A stretch of 64,000 nucleotides of DNA, taken from an uncultured Hyphomonas sp. (GTDB lineage: Bacteria > Pseudomonadota > Alphaproteobacteria > Caulobacterales > Hyphomonadaceae). Shown piece by piece: positions 25,288-33,676 of this stretch. Position numbers and translations under genes: made by a program. The notes beneath the pieces were generated by a model. The model was given only the letters and a program-made list of their open reading frames with translations. It was not told where the DNA came from and ran no database searches. The DNA is taken from NCBI RefSeq assembly GCF_963678195.1, contig NZ_OY782759.1:930001-994000 (forward strand). Direction: 5' to 3'. Position 1 is the first letter of the stretch. Every line of letters starts with the position of its first letter.

Positions 25288-25860
25288 TTACGTATTCATC
25301 AAAGTGGCCAGCGCGCCCATCGCCGCAATCGGGGCGAGCTTCGGAGCAACTGACGGTAGCTCTCCGTCAAAATATTCAAGCCGCACATGATCCGGTTTTA
25401 CTTTCTTGACGACTTCCAGAACGATATCACGGTGTACGCCTGATCCGGTCGCGCCGATTGAGTAGTGGGTGTCGTCCAGTAGGTAGAACAGGTACCCATT
25501 TTTGTAGAAATGCACCTCTCTGACTGCTTCCCATGAAATCAGATGTTCTGCAGTACGAATTCCTTCGCGGTTGATGGCCATAATGAATCTGCCGTCAGCG
25601 GAATTCTGCCAAAAAAGTATTCCCTGCAAGGCGAAACCGAGCGTGAATGCTGCTCCTAGCATTTTTTGGATAATAAATGGCGGCAGGAAGAAAAGACGCG
25701 TTTTAAAGCCACCTTCCGCCTTCAGCCACTCAATCATGTCGGGTGTGAGTAGTGTATAGCAAAGAAAGAGCAAGCTGATTGCCACTATGCCTGCAGCAGC
25801 CAGACGCCCTGCCTTTTTACTTGAGACAACTTCTATTTCGTCTCGGATAATCTGAGGCAT
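25288..25860 (-). CDS. Two-helix membrane protein with PH-like domain
   Basis: 190 residues from ATG 25860, which has GGGAG upstream; the Met at 25878 has none. Two membrane helices are plain: IVAISLLFLCYTLL (about 25-42) and FIIQKMLGAAFTLGFALQGIL (about 68-90). After them GRFIMAINREGIRTAEHLISWEAVREVHFYK follows the pattern of bacterial PH-like (STM3941-type) domains, where a residue run 'I.W..I..' sits on a sheet. The G+C content is clearly below that of the neighbours, which hints at acquisition. It sits 7 bp ahead of the RusA-like gene and probably shares its transcript. Function unknown. Confidence 0.7.
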   Translation of the reverse strand: MPQIIRDEIEVVSSKKAGRLAAAGIVAISLLFLCYTLLTPDMIEWLKAEGGFKTRLFFLPPFIIQKMLGAAFTLGFALQGILFWQNSADGRFIMAINREGIRTAEHLISWEAVREVHFYKNGYLFYLLDDTHYSIGATGSGVHRDIVLEVVKKVKPDHVRLEYFDGELPSVAPKLAPIAAMGALATLMNT

Positions 25861-25971
25861 AACAGCCTGCTCCCGCATTGGTAGGTTACGTTCCGCATAG
25901 TGACTGGCTCATTCAACGGCAAGTGGCGCCTTGCGGCCCAAAGCATGCCGATGCGGTGACCCAGTCCACGC

Positions 25972-26289
25972 TCAATGCAGCCTCAGGTCGCGTTTGCGCT
26001 CGCGTTCCTCGATGGCTCGCTTGGAAGCCTTCAGGCCGAGGCCGGTTGCGTTGCGCAGCAGCTTGATGGCGCGGATCTTCTTGCGCGCGTCGAGCTCGGC
26101 ATCGATTTCGAGCCATTTCGACATGGTCACGCGGGCGAGCGCCGCGTCGACCTCTGCCGGGGTTGGCGGGGTGGGGGAGAGGCTGTTCTGCCTGTTCTTC
26201 CCGCCAGCCGTCGCGCGGCCGAACAGGAACACCGCGAACAGGGTGAACAGGACTTCCGGCTGCAGGATCTTGTCGAGATAGTCTTCCAT
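25972..26289 (-). CDS. Membrane-anchored protein with ribosomal L7/L12-like C-terminal domain
   Basis: 105 residues. One N-terminal membrane helix (EVLFTLFAVFLFGRATAGG, about 12-30), a Pro-rich linker SPTPPTPAEVD, then a basic domain whose KKIRAIKLLRNATGLGLKAS pattern matches the helix-turn-helix of L7/L12 (KKIAVIKVVREITGLGLKEA). The real L7/L12 lacks a membrane helix, so this is a different protein that reuses the fold. Similar small proteins occur widely without known role. Head-to-head with fumC; stop codons of no gene overlap it. Confidence 0.75.
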   Translation of the reverse strand: MEDYLDKILQPEVLFTLFAVFLFGRATAGGKNRQNSLSPTPPTPAEVDAALARVTMSKWLEIDAELDARKKIRAIKLLRNATGLGLKASKRAIEERERKRDLRLH

Positions 26290-26451
26290 GCCGGCCTCCC
26301 CATGGTCGCGGGCGATACCTCCCCATAACTGAAGCTGCCAGCAAGCGCGAGGGGCGATCCGGGCCGAATCCTCCGCTGCGGCGGCGGTAACAGTTGATCA
26401 CGGCCCGGCTTGGGGCTAGTCCGCTGCCAGCAGATCAAGGAGCTGAGCCCC

Positions 26452-27846
26452 ATGGCCAATACCCGCACCGAAACCGATACGATGGGCCCGATCGAGGTCG
26501 CCGATGATGTCTACTGGGGCGCCCAGGCCCAGCGCAGCCTCGGAAACTTCAAGATTGGCTGGGAAAAACAGCCCGAGCCGGTGATCCGCGCCCTCGGCAT
26601 CGTCAAGAAGGCGGCGGCCTTGTCCAATATGGAACTCGGCAAGCTGGACCCGGATCTCGGCAAGGTGATCGTTGAGGTCGCCGGCGAAGTCATCGACGGC
26701 AAGCTGAACCAGCACTTCCCGCTGGTCGTCTGGCAGACGGGCTCCGGCACACAGTCCAACATGAACACCAACGAGGTCATCTCGAACCGCGCGATCGAGA
26801 TCATGGGCGGCGAAAAGGGCTCGAAAAAGCCGGTCCACCCGAACGATCATGTGAACATGTCTCAATCGTCGAACGATTGTTTCCCGACCGGTATGCATAT
26901 CGCCGCCGCAGAAGAGACCGTGCACCGCCTGATCCCGGCCCTGAAGCACCTCCATGCGGCGCTGGACGCCAAGGCAAAGGCCTGGGCGGACATCATCAAG
27001 ATCGGCCGCACACATACGCAGGACGCAACGCCGGTCACGCTCGGCCAGGAATTCTCTGGCTATGCCAAGCAGATCGAGAACGGCATCGCCCGTATCGAAA
27101 TGACGCTGCCGATGCTGATGGAACTGGCGCAGGGCGGCACGGCCGTCGGCACGGGCCTCGCTTCGCCGGAAGGCTTCGCGGACCTCGTCGCCTCGAAGAT
27201 CGCCGAGATCACCGGCCTGCCGTTCACGTCCGCCCCGAACAAGTTCGAGGCACTGGCCGCGCATGACGCGCTGGTGATGACGCATGGCGCGATCAACACT
27301 GTGGCGATGTCCTGCTTCAAGATCGCCAATGACATCCGCTTCCTCGGCTCCGGCCCGCGCTCCGGCCTTGGCGAGCTGGCCCTGCCGGAAAACGAACCCG
27401 GTTCGTCGATCATGCCGGGCAAGGTGAACCCGACCCAGTGCGAAGCGCTGACCCAGGTCTGTGCCCACATCCACGGCAACAATGCCGCCATCGGCTTTGC
27501 CGGCAGCCAGGGCCATTTCGAGCTGAACGTGTTCAACCCGATGATGTCCTACAACTTCCTGCAGTCGGTACGCCTGCTGGCGGATGCCGCGATCAGCTTC
27601 ACCGACAATTGCGTTGTCGGGATCGAGCCGCGCCTCGAGAACATCGAGAAGGGCCTCAAGAATTCGCTGATGCTGGTGACGCCGCTGAAAGAGAAGTTCG
27701 GCTATGACCGCGCCGCGAAGATCGCCAAGACGGCCCACAAGAACGGCACCACGCTACGCGAGGAAGCCATCAAGGACGGCATCCCGGCCGAAGACTTCGA
27801 CGCCATCGTGCGCCCGGAGAAAATGATCGGGCCGGATCCGCGCTAA
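26452..27846 (+). CDS. fumC: Class II fumarate hydratase
   Basis: 464 residues from ATG 26452 ([16 protein letters not shown]); the earlier in-frame Met lies in the leader. It converts fumarate to malate in the TCA cycle without an iron-sulfur cluster. The signature [11 protein letters not shown] is at about 317-327, with [14 protein letters not shown] and [17 protein letters not shown] ahead of it. Full length with no defects. The next TCA enzyme, malate dehydrogenase, is encoded at 52426-53406, far away. A terminator hairpin follows at 27889. Confidence 0.97.
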   Translation: MANTRTETDTMGPIEVADDVYWGAQAQRSLGNFKIGWEKQPEPVIRALGIVKKAAALSNMELGKLDPDLGKVIVEVAGEVIDGKLNQHFPLVVWQTGSGTQSNMNTNEVISNRAIEIMGGEKGSKKPVHPNDHVNMSQSSNDCFPTGMHIAAAEETVHRLIPALKHLHAALDAKAKAWADIIKIGRTHTQDATPVTLGQEFSGYAKQIENGIARIEMTLPMLMELAQGGTAVGTGLASPEGFADLVASKIAEITGLPFTSAPNKFEALAAHDALVMTHGAINTVAMSCFKIANDIRFLGSGPRSGLGELALPENEPGSSIMPGKVNPTQCEALTQVCAHIHGNNAAIGFAGSQGHFELNVFNPMMSYNFLQSVRLLADAAISFTDNCVVGIEPRLENIEKGLKNSLMLVTPLKEKFGYDRAAKIAKTAHKNGTTLREEAIKDGIPAEDFDAIVRPEKMIGPDPR

Positions 27847-27888
27847 GGCTGCATCCGGTTCGCCGGACCTAGTTTTTACTTGCTGTTG

Positions 27889-27923
27889 ACCGGCCCCTCC
27901 TGCACGAGGGGCCGGTTGTTTTT
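27889..27923 (+). terminator. Rho-independent terminator between fumC and the SDR gene
   Basis: A perfect 11-bp stem ACCGGCCCCTC / GAGGGGCCGGT with a six-base loop and a TGTTTTT tail. The T-run ends just before the AGGAGGAAA ribosome site of the next gene, so it could also act as an attenuator for it. Confidence 0.9.
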
Positions 27924-27937
27924 AGGAGGAAACCCAC

Positions 27938-28747
27938 ATGAGCATCGATTTCAGCAATCTCTATTCGGTCAAAGGCAAGACGGTCGTCATTACCGGTGGG
28001 TCGCGCGGGATTGGCGAAATGCTGGCGGCAGGTTTTCTGGCCAATGGCGCGAAGGTGATCATCTCGTCCCGCAAGGCCGATGCCTGCGAAGAGACGGTCG
28101 AGCGCCTGAAGGGCGAGTATGGCGGCGAGATCTATGCGATCCCGTCCGATGTCGGCCAGATGGTGGGCATTGAGCACCTCGCCGGTGAGATTGCGAAGCG
28201 CGAAGACAAGGTCGACGTGCTGATCAACAATGCGGGCGTCGCCTGGGGTGCCTCGCTGGACGATTTCCCGGAACATGGCTGGGACAAGGTGATGGACGTT
28301 AACGTGAAGGGCGTCTTCTTCCTGACCCAGAAACTGATGCCGCTGCTGCGGAAGTCCGCCAGCGCCGACAGCCCGGCCCGCGTCATCAACATCGCCTCCA
28401 TCGACGGCATGCATACCAGCCCGATGAGCGGCTATTGCTATGGCACGTCCAAGGCTGCCGTGATCCACCTGACGCGCTTCATGGGCTCTCAGCTGGCGGC
28501 GGAGAACATCCTCGTCAACGGCATCGCGCCGGGCCCGTTCCCGACCTACATGCTGTCCACCGGTGTCGGCTACAAAGGCGAAACCGAAGGCGTCGACTGG
28601 GATGCCATCGGCTCGCGCAGCCCGTCGGGCCGCGTCGGCAAGCCGGAAGACATTGCCGGCCTCGCCATGTTCCTGTCGTCCCAGGCGTCGGCCTATATCA
28701 ATGGCCACACCATCCCGTGTGACGGCGGAATCGTCTCTGCCAGCTGA
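27938..28747 (+). CDS. Short-chain dehydrogenase/reductase (RhlG-like)
   Basis: 269 residues. NAD(P)-binding TGGSRGIGEMLAAGFL (about 19-34), NNAG in LINNAGVAWGA, catalytic Ser in NIASIDGMHT and the YxxxK in YCYGTSKAA. The end, FLSSQASAYINGHTIPCDGG, is the usual SDR closing. Overall it resembles 3-oxoacyl reductases of the RhlG type. Preceded by AGGAGGAAACCCAC. The substrate is probably a 3-oxo compound, but this is not shown. Confidence 0.92.
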   Translation: MSIDFSNLYSVKGKTVVITGGSRGIGEMLAAGFLANGAKVIISSRKADACEETVERLKGEYGGEIYAIPSDVGQMVGIEHLAGEIAKREDKVDVLINNAGVAWGASLDDFPEHGWDKVMDVNVKGVFFLTQKLMPLLRKSASADSPARVINIASIDGMHTSPMSGYCYGTSKAAVIHLTRFMGSQLAAENILVNGIAPGPFPTYMLSTGVGYKGETEGVDWDAIGSRSPSGRVGKPEDIAGLAMFLSSQASAYINGHTIPCDGGIVSAS

Positions 28748-28862
28748 TCCGGCAGGGACATAAAGTCAGCCAATTTGGCCGCGTTTGTGTTGCCCCGCAG
28801 CATGAACGCGGCCATAGGGGCGCTTAAAGCCAGCTCCCTCAAACAGAACTGACGATATTCCC

Positions 28863-30500
28863 GTGGTTAGATCGACTTTTGCAGCGTTCGCCGACCGGCT
28901 CGGCGCGCAGGGCCTCTCGCAGCCCGATTTCAAAGCCTACACGCCCGCCCAGATCAAGACCGACCTTCTGGCCGGCCTGACTGTGGCGCTGGCGCTTGTG
29001 CCGGAAGCCGTGGCCTTTGCCTTTGTGGCGCATGTGCACCCGCTGGTGGGCCTCTATGCGGCCTTCATTGTGGGGCTGGTCACGGCGCTGATCGGGGGCC
29101 GCCCGGGGATGATTTCCGGCGCGACCGGGGCGCTGGCCGTGGTCATGGTCTCGCTCGTGGCGGTGCATGGCGTGGAATACCTGTTCGCGACGGTTGTCCT
29201 GATGGGCATCCTTCAGCTGCTGGCGGGCATTTTCCGGATGGGCAAGTTCATCCGGCTCGTGCCGCACCCGGTGATGCTGGGCTTCGTCAACGGCCTCGCC
29301 ATCGTGATCTTCCTGGCGCAGATGAGTCAGTTTCAGGTGCCGGGCAGCGCAGAGGCTGCGGGCCACGGCCTGGCAGGCGGGCAATGGATGTCCGGCGCGC
29401 CGCTCGCCATGATGTTAGCGCTGGTCGGCCTGACCATGGCGATCATCTGGGGCCTGCCGAAAGTCACGAAGATCATTCCGGCGCCGCTGGCCGGCATCGG
29501 AATCGTTGCCGCTGTCGTCATCGGCTTCGGCCTCGATGTGCCGCGCGTCGGTGACCTTGCGTCCATCAAGGGCGGCCTGCCGCAATTCCATATTCCCAGC
29601 GTGCCGATGAATATCGAGACGCTGAAGATCATCCTGCCTTATTCATTCATTCTCGCGGCGATCGGCCTGATCGAGAGCCTGCTGACGCTGAACCTTGTCG
29701 GCGAGATGACCAATAAGCGGGGCGGGGCGAGCCAGGAATGCGTCGCGCAGGGCACGGCCAATTTGATCACAGGCTTCTTCGGCGGCATGGGCGGCTGCGC
29801 CATGATCGGCCAGTCGATGATCAACGTGAAATCGGGCGGGCGCACGCGCCTGTCCGGTATCGCAGCAGCCCTGTTCCTACTGGCTTTCATTCTTGTCGGC
29901 TCCAGCCTGATCGAGCAGATCCCGCTCGCCGCGCTGGTCGGCGTGATGTTCATGGTTGTGATCGGCACCTTCGCCTGGAACAGCCTGCGCATCATGACGC
30001 GCATCCCGCTGACGGACGCGGCCGTGATCGTGCTGGTGACCGGCGTGACCGTGGCTTACGACCTGGCGACGGCTGTGGTCGTTGGCGTGATTGTCTCGGC
30101 GCTGGCCTATGCCTGGAACAATGCCCGCCGCATCCATGTGATCGAGCGCGACAGTGTCCGCACGCCGGGCGCGCATGTCTACGAGATCGAAGGCCCGCTC
30201 TTCTTCGGCTCGACCGACAAGTTCGCTGAGCTATTCCACCCGGAAAGTGACCCGGACGTCGTGATCGTGGACTTCATGCGCTCGCGCGTGGTCGATCAGT
30301 CGGCCCTGCAGGCCATCGAGGATCTGGCGGCGAAATATGAAGCGCAGGGAAAGACGCTGCGCCTGCGCCACCTGTCCCGCGATTGCCACAAGCTGTTGGC
30401 AAGGGCCGGCCAGCTGATGGTGGATTCCGACGATGACCCGGATTACGAGCTGGCGGTGGACTATTCTGTCCGCACCGGCGCGTTCGGCGGCGGGCACTGA
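28863..30500 (+). CDS. SulP-family anion transporter with STAS domain
   Basis: 545 residues from GTG 28863; the upstream leader has no better start. About 10-12 membrane helices, starting DLLAGLTVALALVPEAVAFAF with the conserved proline pair region, then GMISGATGALAVVMVSLVAVHG. The C-terminal STAS domain (about 430-545) reads VVIVDFMRSRVVDQSALQAIEDLAAKYEAQG. SulP proteins move sulfate, bicarbonate or dicarboxylates. Which one cannot be told. No carbonic anhydrase or cys gene is next to it. Confidence 0.92.
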   Translation: MVRSTFAAFADRLGAQGLSQPDFKAYTPAQIKTDLLAGLTVALALVPEAVAFAFVAHVHPLVGLYAAFIVGLVTALIGGRPGMISGATGALAVVMVSLVAVHGVEYLFATVVLMGILQLLAGIFRMGKFIRLVPHPVMLGFVNGLAIVIFLAQMSQFQVPGSAEAAGHGLAGGQWMSGAPLAMMLALVGLTMAIIWGLPKVTKIIPAPLAGIGIVAAVVIGFGLDVPRVGDLASIKGGLPQFHIPSVPMNIETLKIILPYSFILAAIGLIESLLTLNLVGEMTNKRGGASQECVAQGTANLITGFFGGMGGCAMIGQSMINVKSGGRTRLSGIAAALFLLAFILVGSSLIEQIPLAALVGVMFMVVIGTFAWNSLRIMTRIPLTDAAVIVLVTGVTVAYDLATAVVVGVIVSALAYAWNNARRIHVIERDSVRTPGAHVYEIEGPLFFGSTDKFAELFHPESDPDVVIVDFMRSRVVDQSALQAIEDLAAKYEAQGKTLRLRHLSRDCHKLLARAGQLMVDSDDDPDYELAVDYSVRTGAFGGGH

Positions 30501-30599
30501 CACTCCACAAGGTGTCTCAGTTCGGGGACTGACGTGCGCCGCCGTAAGGCTGTATCCTTGCGCGAGAGAATCACTCCCGCCAAGAAAGGCCTGATCATC

Positions 30600-30896
30600 A
30601 TGTCAAATTCTCCCGTCGGCTCAAAGGCCAACCCGTCCCAGTTCGACGTGATCGACAAGCTGGGCGCGGACGAGCCTTATTTCGTTATTCGCGCGCATGA
30701 CCCGCTGTCGTCGGCGCTGGTGGAACTGCACGCCTATATCGGCGCAGGCCAGTCTGGCGCGGCCCACAACAAGCTGGCTGAAATCATGGCGATGACTGCC
30801 GCCCGGCCGCCGCGCCCGGCCTCCAGCCCGAAATACCGCGAGACCTTTGCAATCTCGCTGGCCATGGAACAGTGGCGCGAAGCCAACAAGGACTAG
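30600..30896 (+). CDS. Small conserved protein, unknown function
   Basis: 98 residues from ATG 30600 (MSNSPVGSKANPSQFDVIDKL), with AAAGG shortly upstream; a more distant in-frame start has no support. PYFVIRAHDPLSSALVELHAYIGAGQSGAAHNKLAEIM suggests a helical core. Soluble, with no cysteine. It ends two bases before the acetyltransferase start and probably leads a three-gene operon with it and the DUF4169 gene. Confidence 0.75.
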   Translation: MSNSPVGSKANPSQFDVIDKLGADEPYFVIRAHDPLSSALVELHAYIGAGQSGAAHNKLAEIMAMTAARPPRPASSPKYRETFAISLAMEQWREANKD

Positions 30897-30898
30897 GG

Positions 30899-31489
30899 AT
30901 GGACGTCCGGGCCGATGAATTATCGGACCGGTACGTCACCCTCGTACCGTTCGATGTCGCCCGCGATGGTGACGATTTGCGGGCCATGGCCGATGCGCTG
31001 GGGCCCCGGATCGAGACCTGGCCCTATTATAATCCGCCCTCGGACTGGATCGGCGCCTGGCTCGCCACGATCGCGGCGCGGACGGCTGCGGGAACACTGA
31101 TCCCGTTTCGCGTCTCCCGTCCGGACGGGCGGTTTGCAGGCCTGTCCACCTATATCAATCCGGACGCGCTTTCGCGGAATGTCGAAATCGGCATGACGAT
31201 GTATACGGCAGATGCTCAGGGCACAGAGGTCAACCCTGCCACCAAGCGATTGCTACTGACGCATGCGTTTGAGTGCGGGGCCGTGCGCGTCCAGTTCAAT
31301 GTCGACCAGCGCAATACGCGCTCGCAGGCAGCTGTGAAGAAGCTCGGCGGGGTGCAGGAGGGGATCCTGCGCGACAATCGCATCCTGCCGAACGGCGTGT
31401 TGCGCTCCACCGTCGTCTTCTCCATTCTGGCCAGTGAGTGGCCGGCGGTGAAGGCCGGGCTCGATGCGCGTCTGGCAGTGTTCGAATAG
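30899..31489 (+). CDS. GNAT family N-acetyltransferase (RimJ/L-like)
   Basis: 196 residues from ATG 30899. It uses acetyl-CoA to acetylate an amine. The N-terminal RYVTLVPFDVARDGDDL and the late VRVQFNVDQRNTRSQAAVKKLGGVQEGILRDNRI (the N-R-x-S-x-x-A-x-x-x-L-G signature) fit the RimJ/RimL-type protein or small-molecule acetyltransferases. The start lies two bases after the previous stop, suggesting coupling. Substrate unknown. Confidence 0.9.
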   Translation: MDVRADELSDRYVTLVPFDVARDGDDLRAMADALGPRIETWPYYNPPSDWIGAWLATIAARTAAGTLIPFRVSRPDGRFAGLSTYINPDALSRNVEIGMTMYTADAQGTEVNPATKRLLLTHAFECGAVRVQFNVDQRNTRSQAAVKKLGGVQEGILRDNRILPNGVLRSTVVFSILASEWPAVKAGLDARLAVFE

Positions 31490-31499
31490 GGGACAAGGG

Positions 31500-31694
31500 A
31501 TGAGCGATCCGGTCAATCTGAACAAGTTCCGCAAGGCCAGGGCGAAGGCTGAGAAGGAACAGAAAGCGAAAGAGAACCGGGCGAAGTTCGGTCGCACGAA
31601 GGTCCAGAAACAGTTGGACAAATCCCGCGCCGACAAGCTGTCCAGGCTCACCGAAGGCCATCGCCTGAAAGACACGCCTGAAGGCGACGGTTAA
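31500..31694 (+). CDS. DUF4169 family small basic protein
   Basis: 64 residues. Starts MSDPVNLNKFRKARAKAEKE and is very rich in Lys, Arg and Glu, probably one long helix. This N-terminus and the Lys-rich helix are the DUF4169 pattern seen next to transporters or acetyltransferases in Alphaproteobacteria. It lies 10 bases after the GNAT stop with GGGGACAAGGG upstream. The charge suggests nucleic acid or membrane surface contact; no function is known. Confidence 0.8.
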   Translation: MSDPVNLNKFRKARAKAEKEQKAKENRAKFGRTKVQKQLDKSRADKLSRLTEGHRLKDTPEGDG

Positions 31695-31782
31695 CGCCGC
31701 CATTCCGGCCGGCCGGACGCTTCGGACCGGCCCGCGCCTTGCAGCTCCCCGGGAAACGCTGTTCCAATCCGGGAGGACCCAA

Positions 31783-31908
31783 ATGGCTGGGATCGCTAAG
31801 AAACTCGTCTTCTGTGCCGCATCATTCGGTGCCGGCATCGCGTGGGGCCTGATCGCGGAAGCCGCAGAATATCAGGGCTCCCTCTCGAACATGCTGCTCG
31901 GCCAATAA
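31783..31908 (+). CDS. 41-residue single-helix membrane protein
   Basis: MAGIAKKLVFCAASFGAGI opens it, with one possible membrane helix (about 8-25, containing a Cys) and a short amphipathic tail ending in MLLGQ. A GGGAGGA site seven bases before ATG 31783 supports translation. It ends four bases before the lipoprotein stop on the other strand. No family recognised; conservation in relatives would decide whether it is real. Confidence 0.6.
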   Translation: MAGIAKKLVFCAASFGAGIAWGLIAEAAEYQGSLSNMLLGQ

Positions 31909-31911
31909 GGC

Positions 31912-32964
31912 TCAGCTGCCAGCTTCTACTTCGTCTTCTTCTTTCATGGGCCAGTCCGGTTCGTGGGTGACATTGTCCAGGAATGTGTCATCCATCCGGC
32001 GGCCTGAGACGCGTTCCAGCGCATCGAAGATCGGGCGGGCTTTCTTGTCCTTCAGAAGCGGAATGTGGCTGGCGATGTCTGCGGCGCGGGCATAGCGCAG
32101 CTGGGCGGTTTCCATGTCGCCGCGTGCCTCTGCGCAGGCGCCCAGATTGTGCAGCACCGCCGGGGCATCCGGCCATTGCCGGCCCAGTTCATCCCATTGC
32201 GCGCAGGCACCCAGCATCTCGCCGCGCTTGGTGGCTTTCACGGCGGCGGCAAAGCGCGGATCGTTTTGCTCTTCCGGGATCAGGCCTTCCGTCATGATTT
32301 CGGCACGGACGGTCGCGTCATAGGGGGCGATGTCCGTCCGGAAGCGGCGCACGGCCTCGACCGTCGCATCTGCGATCATGCCATAGGGCGCGTCGCGCGG
32401 GTCGTAGCTTGAACGGATCGGATCGCGCCACACACCGAGTTCACGGCCGTCATCTTCATATTCACGGATGTCGACACAGGATTCCTGATTGGCGCCGCCG
32501 CCCTGATTGTGGCTGAAAACCACGCGGCCCGTGTCCCGGTCGACCAGGCGGGCAGTGACGATCACTTCCACGGTTTCTTCGGTACACTCGGATTCGACGA
32601 TGGCGCGATGCTCGCAGTCGAACAGCCCGTCATATTCCACGCATTTGCGGTCGCGCTCGAACCGGGTTTCGCCTTCCCAGTTTTCAATTTCGACATAGCC
32701 TTCATAGACGCCCTGTGGGCGGTCCGGGCCATCGATGCCGAACCAGTAGCTGCCGTCCAGAACCACATCATTGATCATCCGGGCGAATTCTTCCTCGGCG
32801 ACATTGCCGGCCGGCCCTCGGAACTGGCCGACCTGAACATCGCGATAGGCCGCGGCTTCCGGAAAGGTCGGCACCATGCGGGCGCGATAGTCGTAGCCGG
32901 GCGTGGTGCAGGCGGCCATCAGGGGCAGGGCGAGCAGCAGGCAGGCAGAGAAGAAACGGCGCAT
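31912..32964 (-). CDS. Outer-membrane or periplasmic lipoprotein with a TPR-like repeat
   Basis: 350 residues. The signal peptide ends with LMAAC (Cys19), so it is lipid-anchored. The middle contains a Cys-rich stretch (RKCVEYDGLFDCEHRAIVESEC) that could form disulfides in the periplasm. Near the C-terminus WPDAPAVLHNLGACAEARGD with the next helix fits one tetratricopeptide-type repeat, so it may bind a partner. The bacterial family is not one I can name. GGGATCCT lies ahead of the start. The last residues are acidic. Confidence 0.78.
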   Translation of the reverse strand: MRRFFSACLLLALPLMAACTTPGYDYRARMVPTFPEAAAYRDVQVGQFRGPAGNVAEEEFARMINDVVLDGSYWFGIDGPDRPQGVYEGYVEIENWEGETRFERDRKCVEYDGLFDCEHRAIVESECTEETVEVIVTARLVDRDTGRVVFSHNQGGGANQESCVDIREYEDDGRELGVWRDPIRSSYDPRDAPYGMIADATVEAVRRFRTDIAPYDATVRAEIMTEGLIPEEQNDPRFAAAVKATKRGEMLGACAQWDELGRQWPDAPAVLHNLGACAEARGDMETAQLRYARAADIASHIPLLKDKKARPIFDALERVSGRRMDDTFLDNVTHEPDWPMKEEDEVEAGS

Positions 32965-33124
32965 GCGGGGGATCCTTGAAATATCTGGTGTATTCCTGCG
33001 GTTTCGGACTGAACCTCAGATTAACATTGCGGCAGGCAGGCGAAAAACCCGTTTCCGGCCGGATTTCTGCTGGCGGTGGAAGATGGGCGCGCCAATATCA
33101 GTGAGCCCGACACAGGAGCCCCCT

Positions 33125-33613
33125 ATGACCCGTCACCTCGCAGAGCTGAATATCGGCCGGCTGCTGGCCCCCACGGACGACCCGCGCGTTGCGGAGTTCA
33201 TGAACGCGCTGGACCTGATCAACGGCATGGGCAAGCGCATGCCGGGCTTTGTCTGGATGATGGAAGGCTCAGGCGAGCCGGGCACCGGCAATACCGAAAC
33301 CAAGATCGGCGGCGATCCGCAATTTGTGTCCAACCTGACGGTATGGGAAACGGTCGAAACGTTGGAGAATTTCGTCTGGAACACGGTGCACCGCCAGTTC
33401 TATGAGCGCCGCGAGGAATGGTTCGAAGTCATGGACAAGATGCATTTCGTCATGTGGTGGATTGAGCCGGGGCATGAGCCGACGCTGGACGAGGCGCTGG
33501 AGCGGCTGGACTTGCTCAACCGGATCGGGGATTCGGAGGATGCGTTCGGCTGGTCCTACCTGAAGGCGGCGCGCCTGTGGCGCTCGCGCGGGTGCCGGGG
33601 CGAGGTGGCGTAA
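33125..33613 (+). CDS. DUF3291 family protein
   Basis: 162 residues from ATG 33125 (MTRHLAELNIGRLLAPTDDP). The central TVWETVETLENFVWNTVHRQFYERREEWFE and HFVMWWIEPGHEPTLDEALERL follow the DUF3291 pattern, a ferredoxin-like fold related to monooxygenase ABM domains. Soluble. The OYE gene begins 64 bases downstream in the same direction. No reaction is known for the family. Confidence 0.82.
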   Translation: MTRHLAELNIGRLLAPTDDPRVAEFMNALDLINGMGKRMPGFVWMMEGSGEPGTGNTETKIGGDPQFVSNLTVWETVETLENFVWNTVHRQFYERREEWFEVMDKMHFVMWWIEPGHEPTLDEALERLDLLNRIGDSEDAFGWSYLKAARLWRSRGCRGEVA

Positions 33614-33676
33614 GGTAAATCATTGACGGGAACGTTAGCGGTCACCAACTGGAGGCAAACCAGACTGGAGACCCGC

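Noticed and set aside
26416-27738. 440-codon minus-strand frame over fumC
   Set aside because: Antisense shadow of fumC, rich in His, Arg and Asp with no fold motifs.
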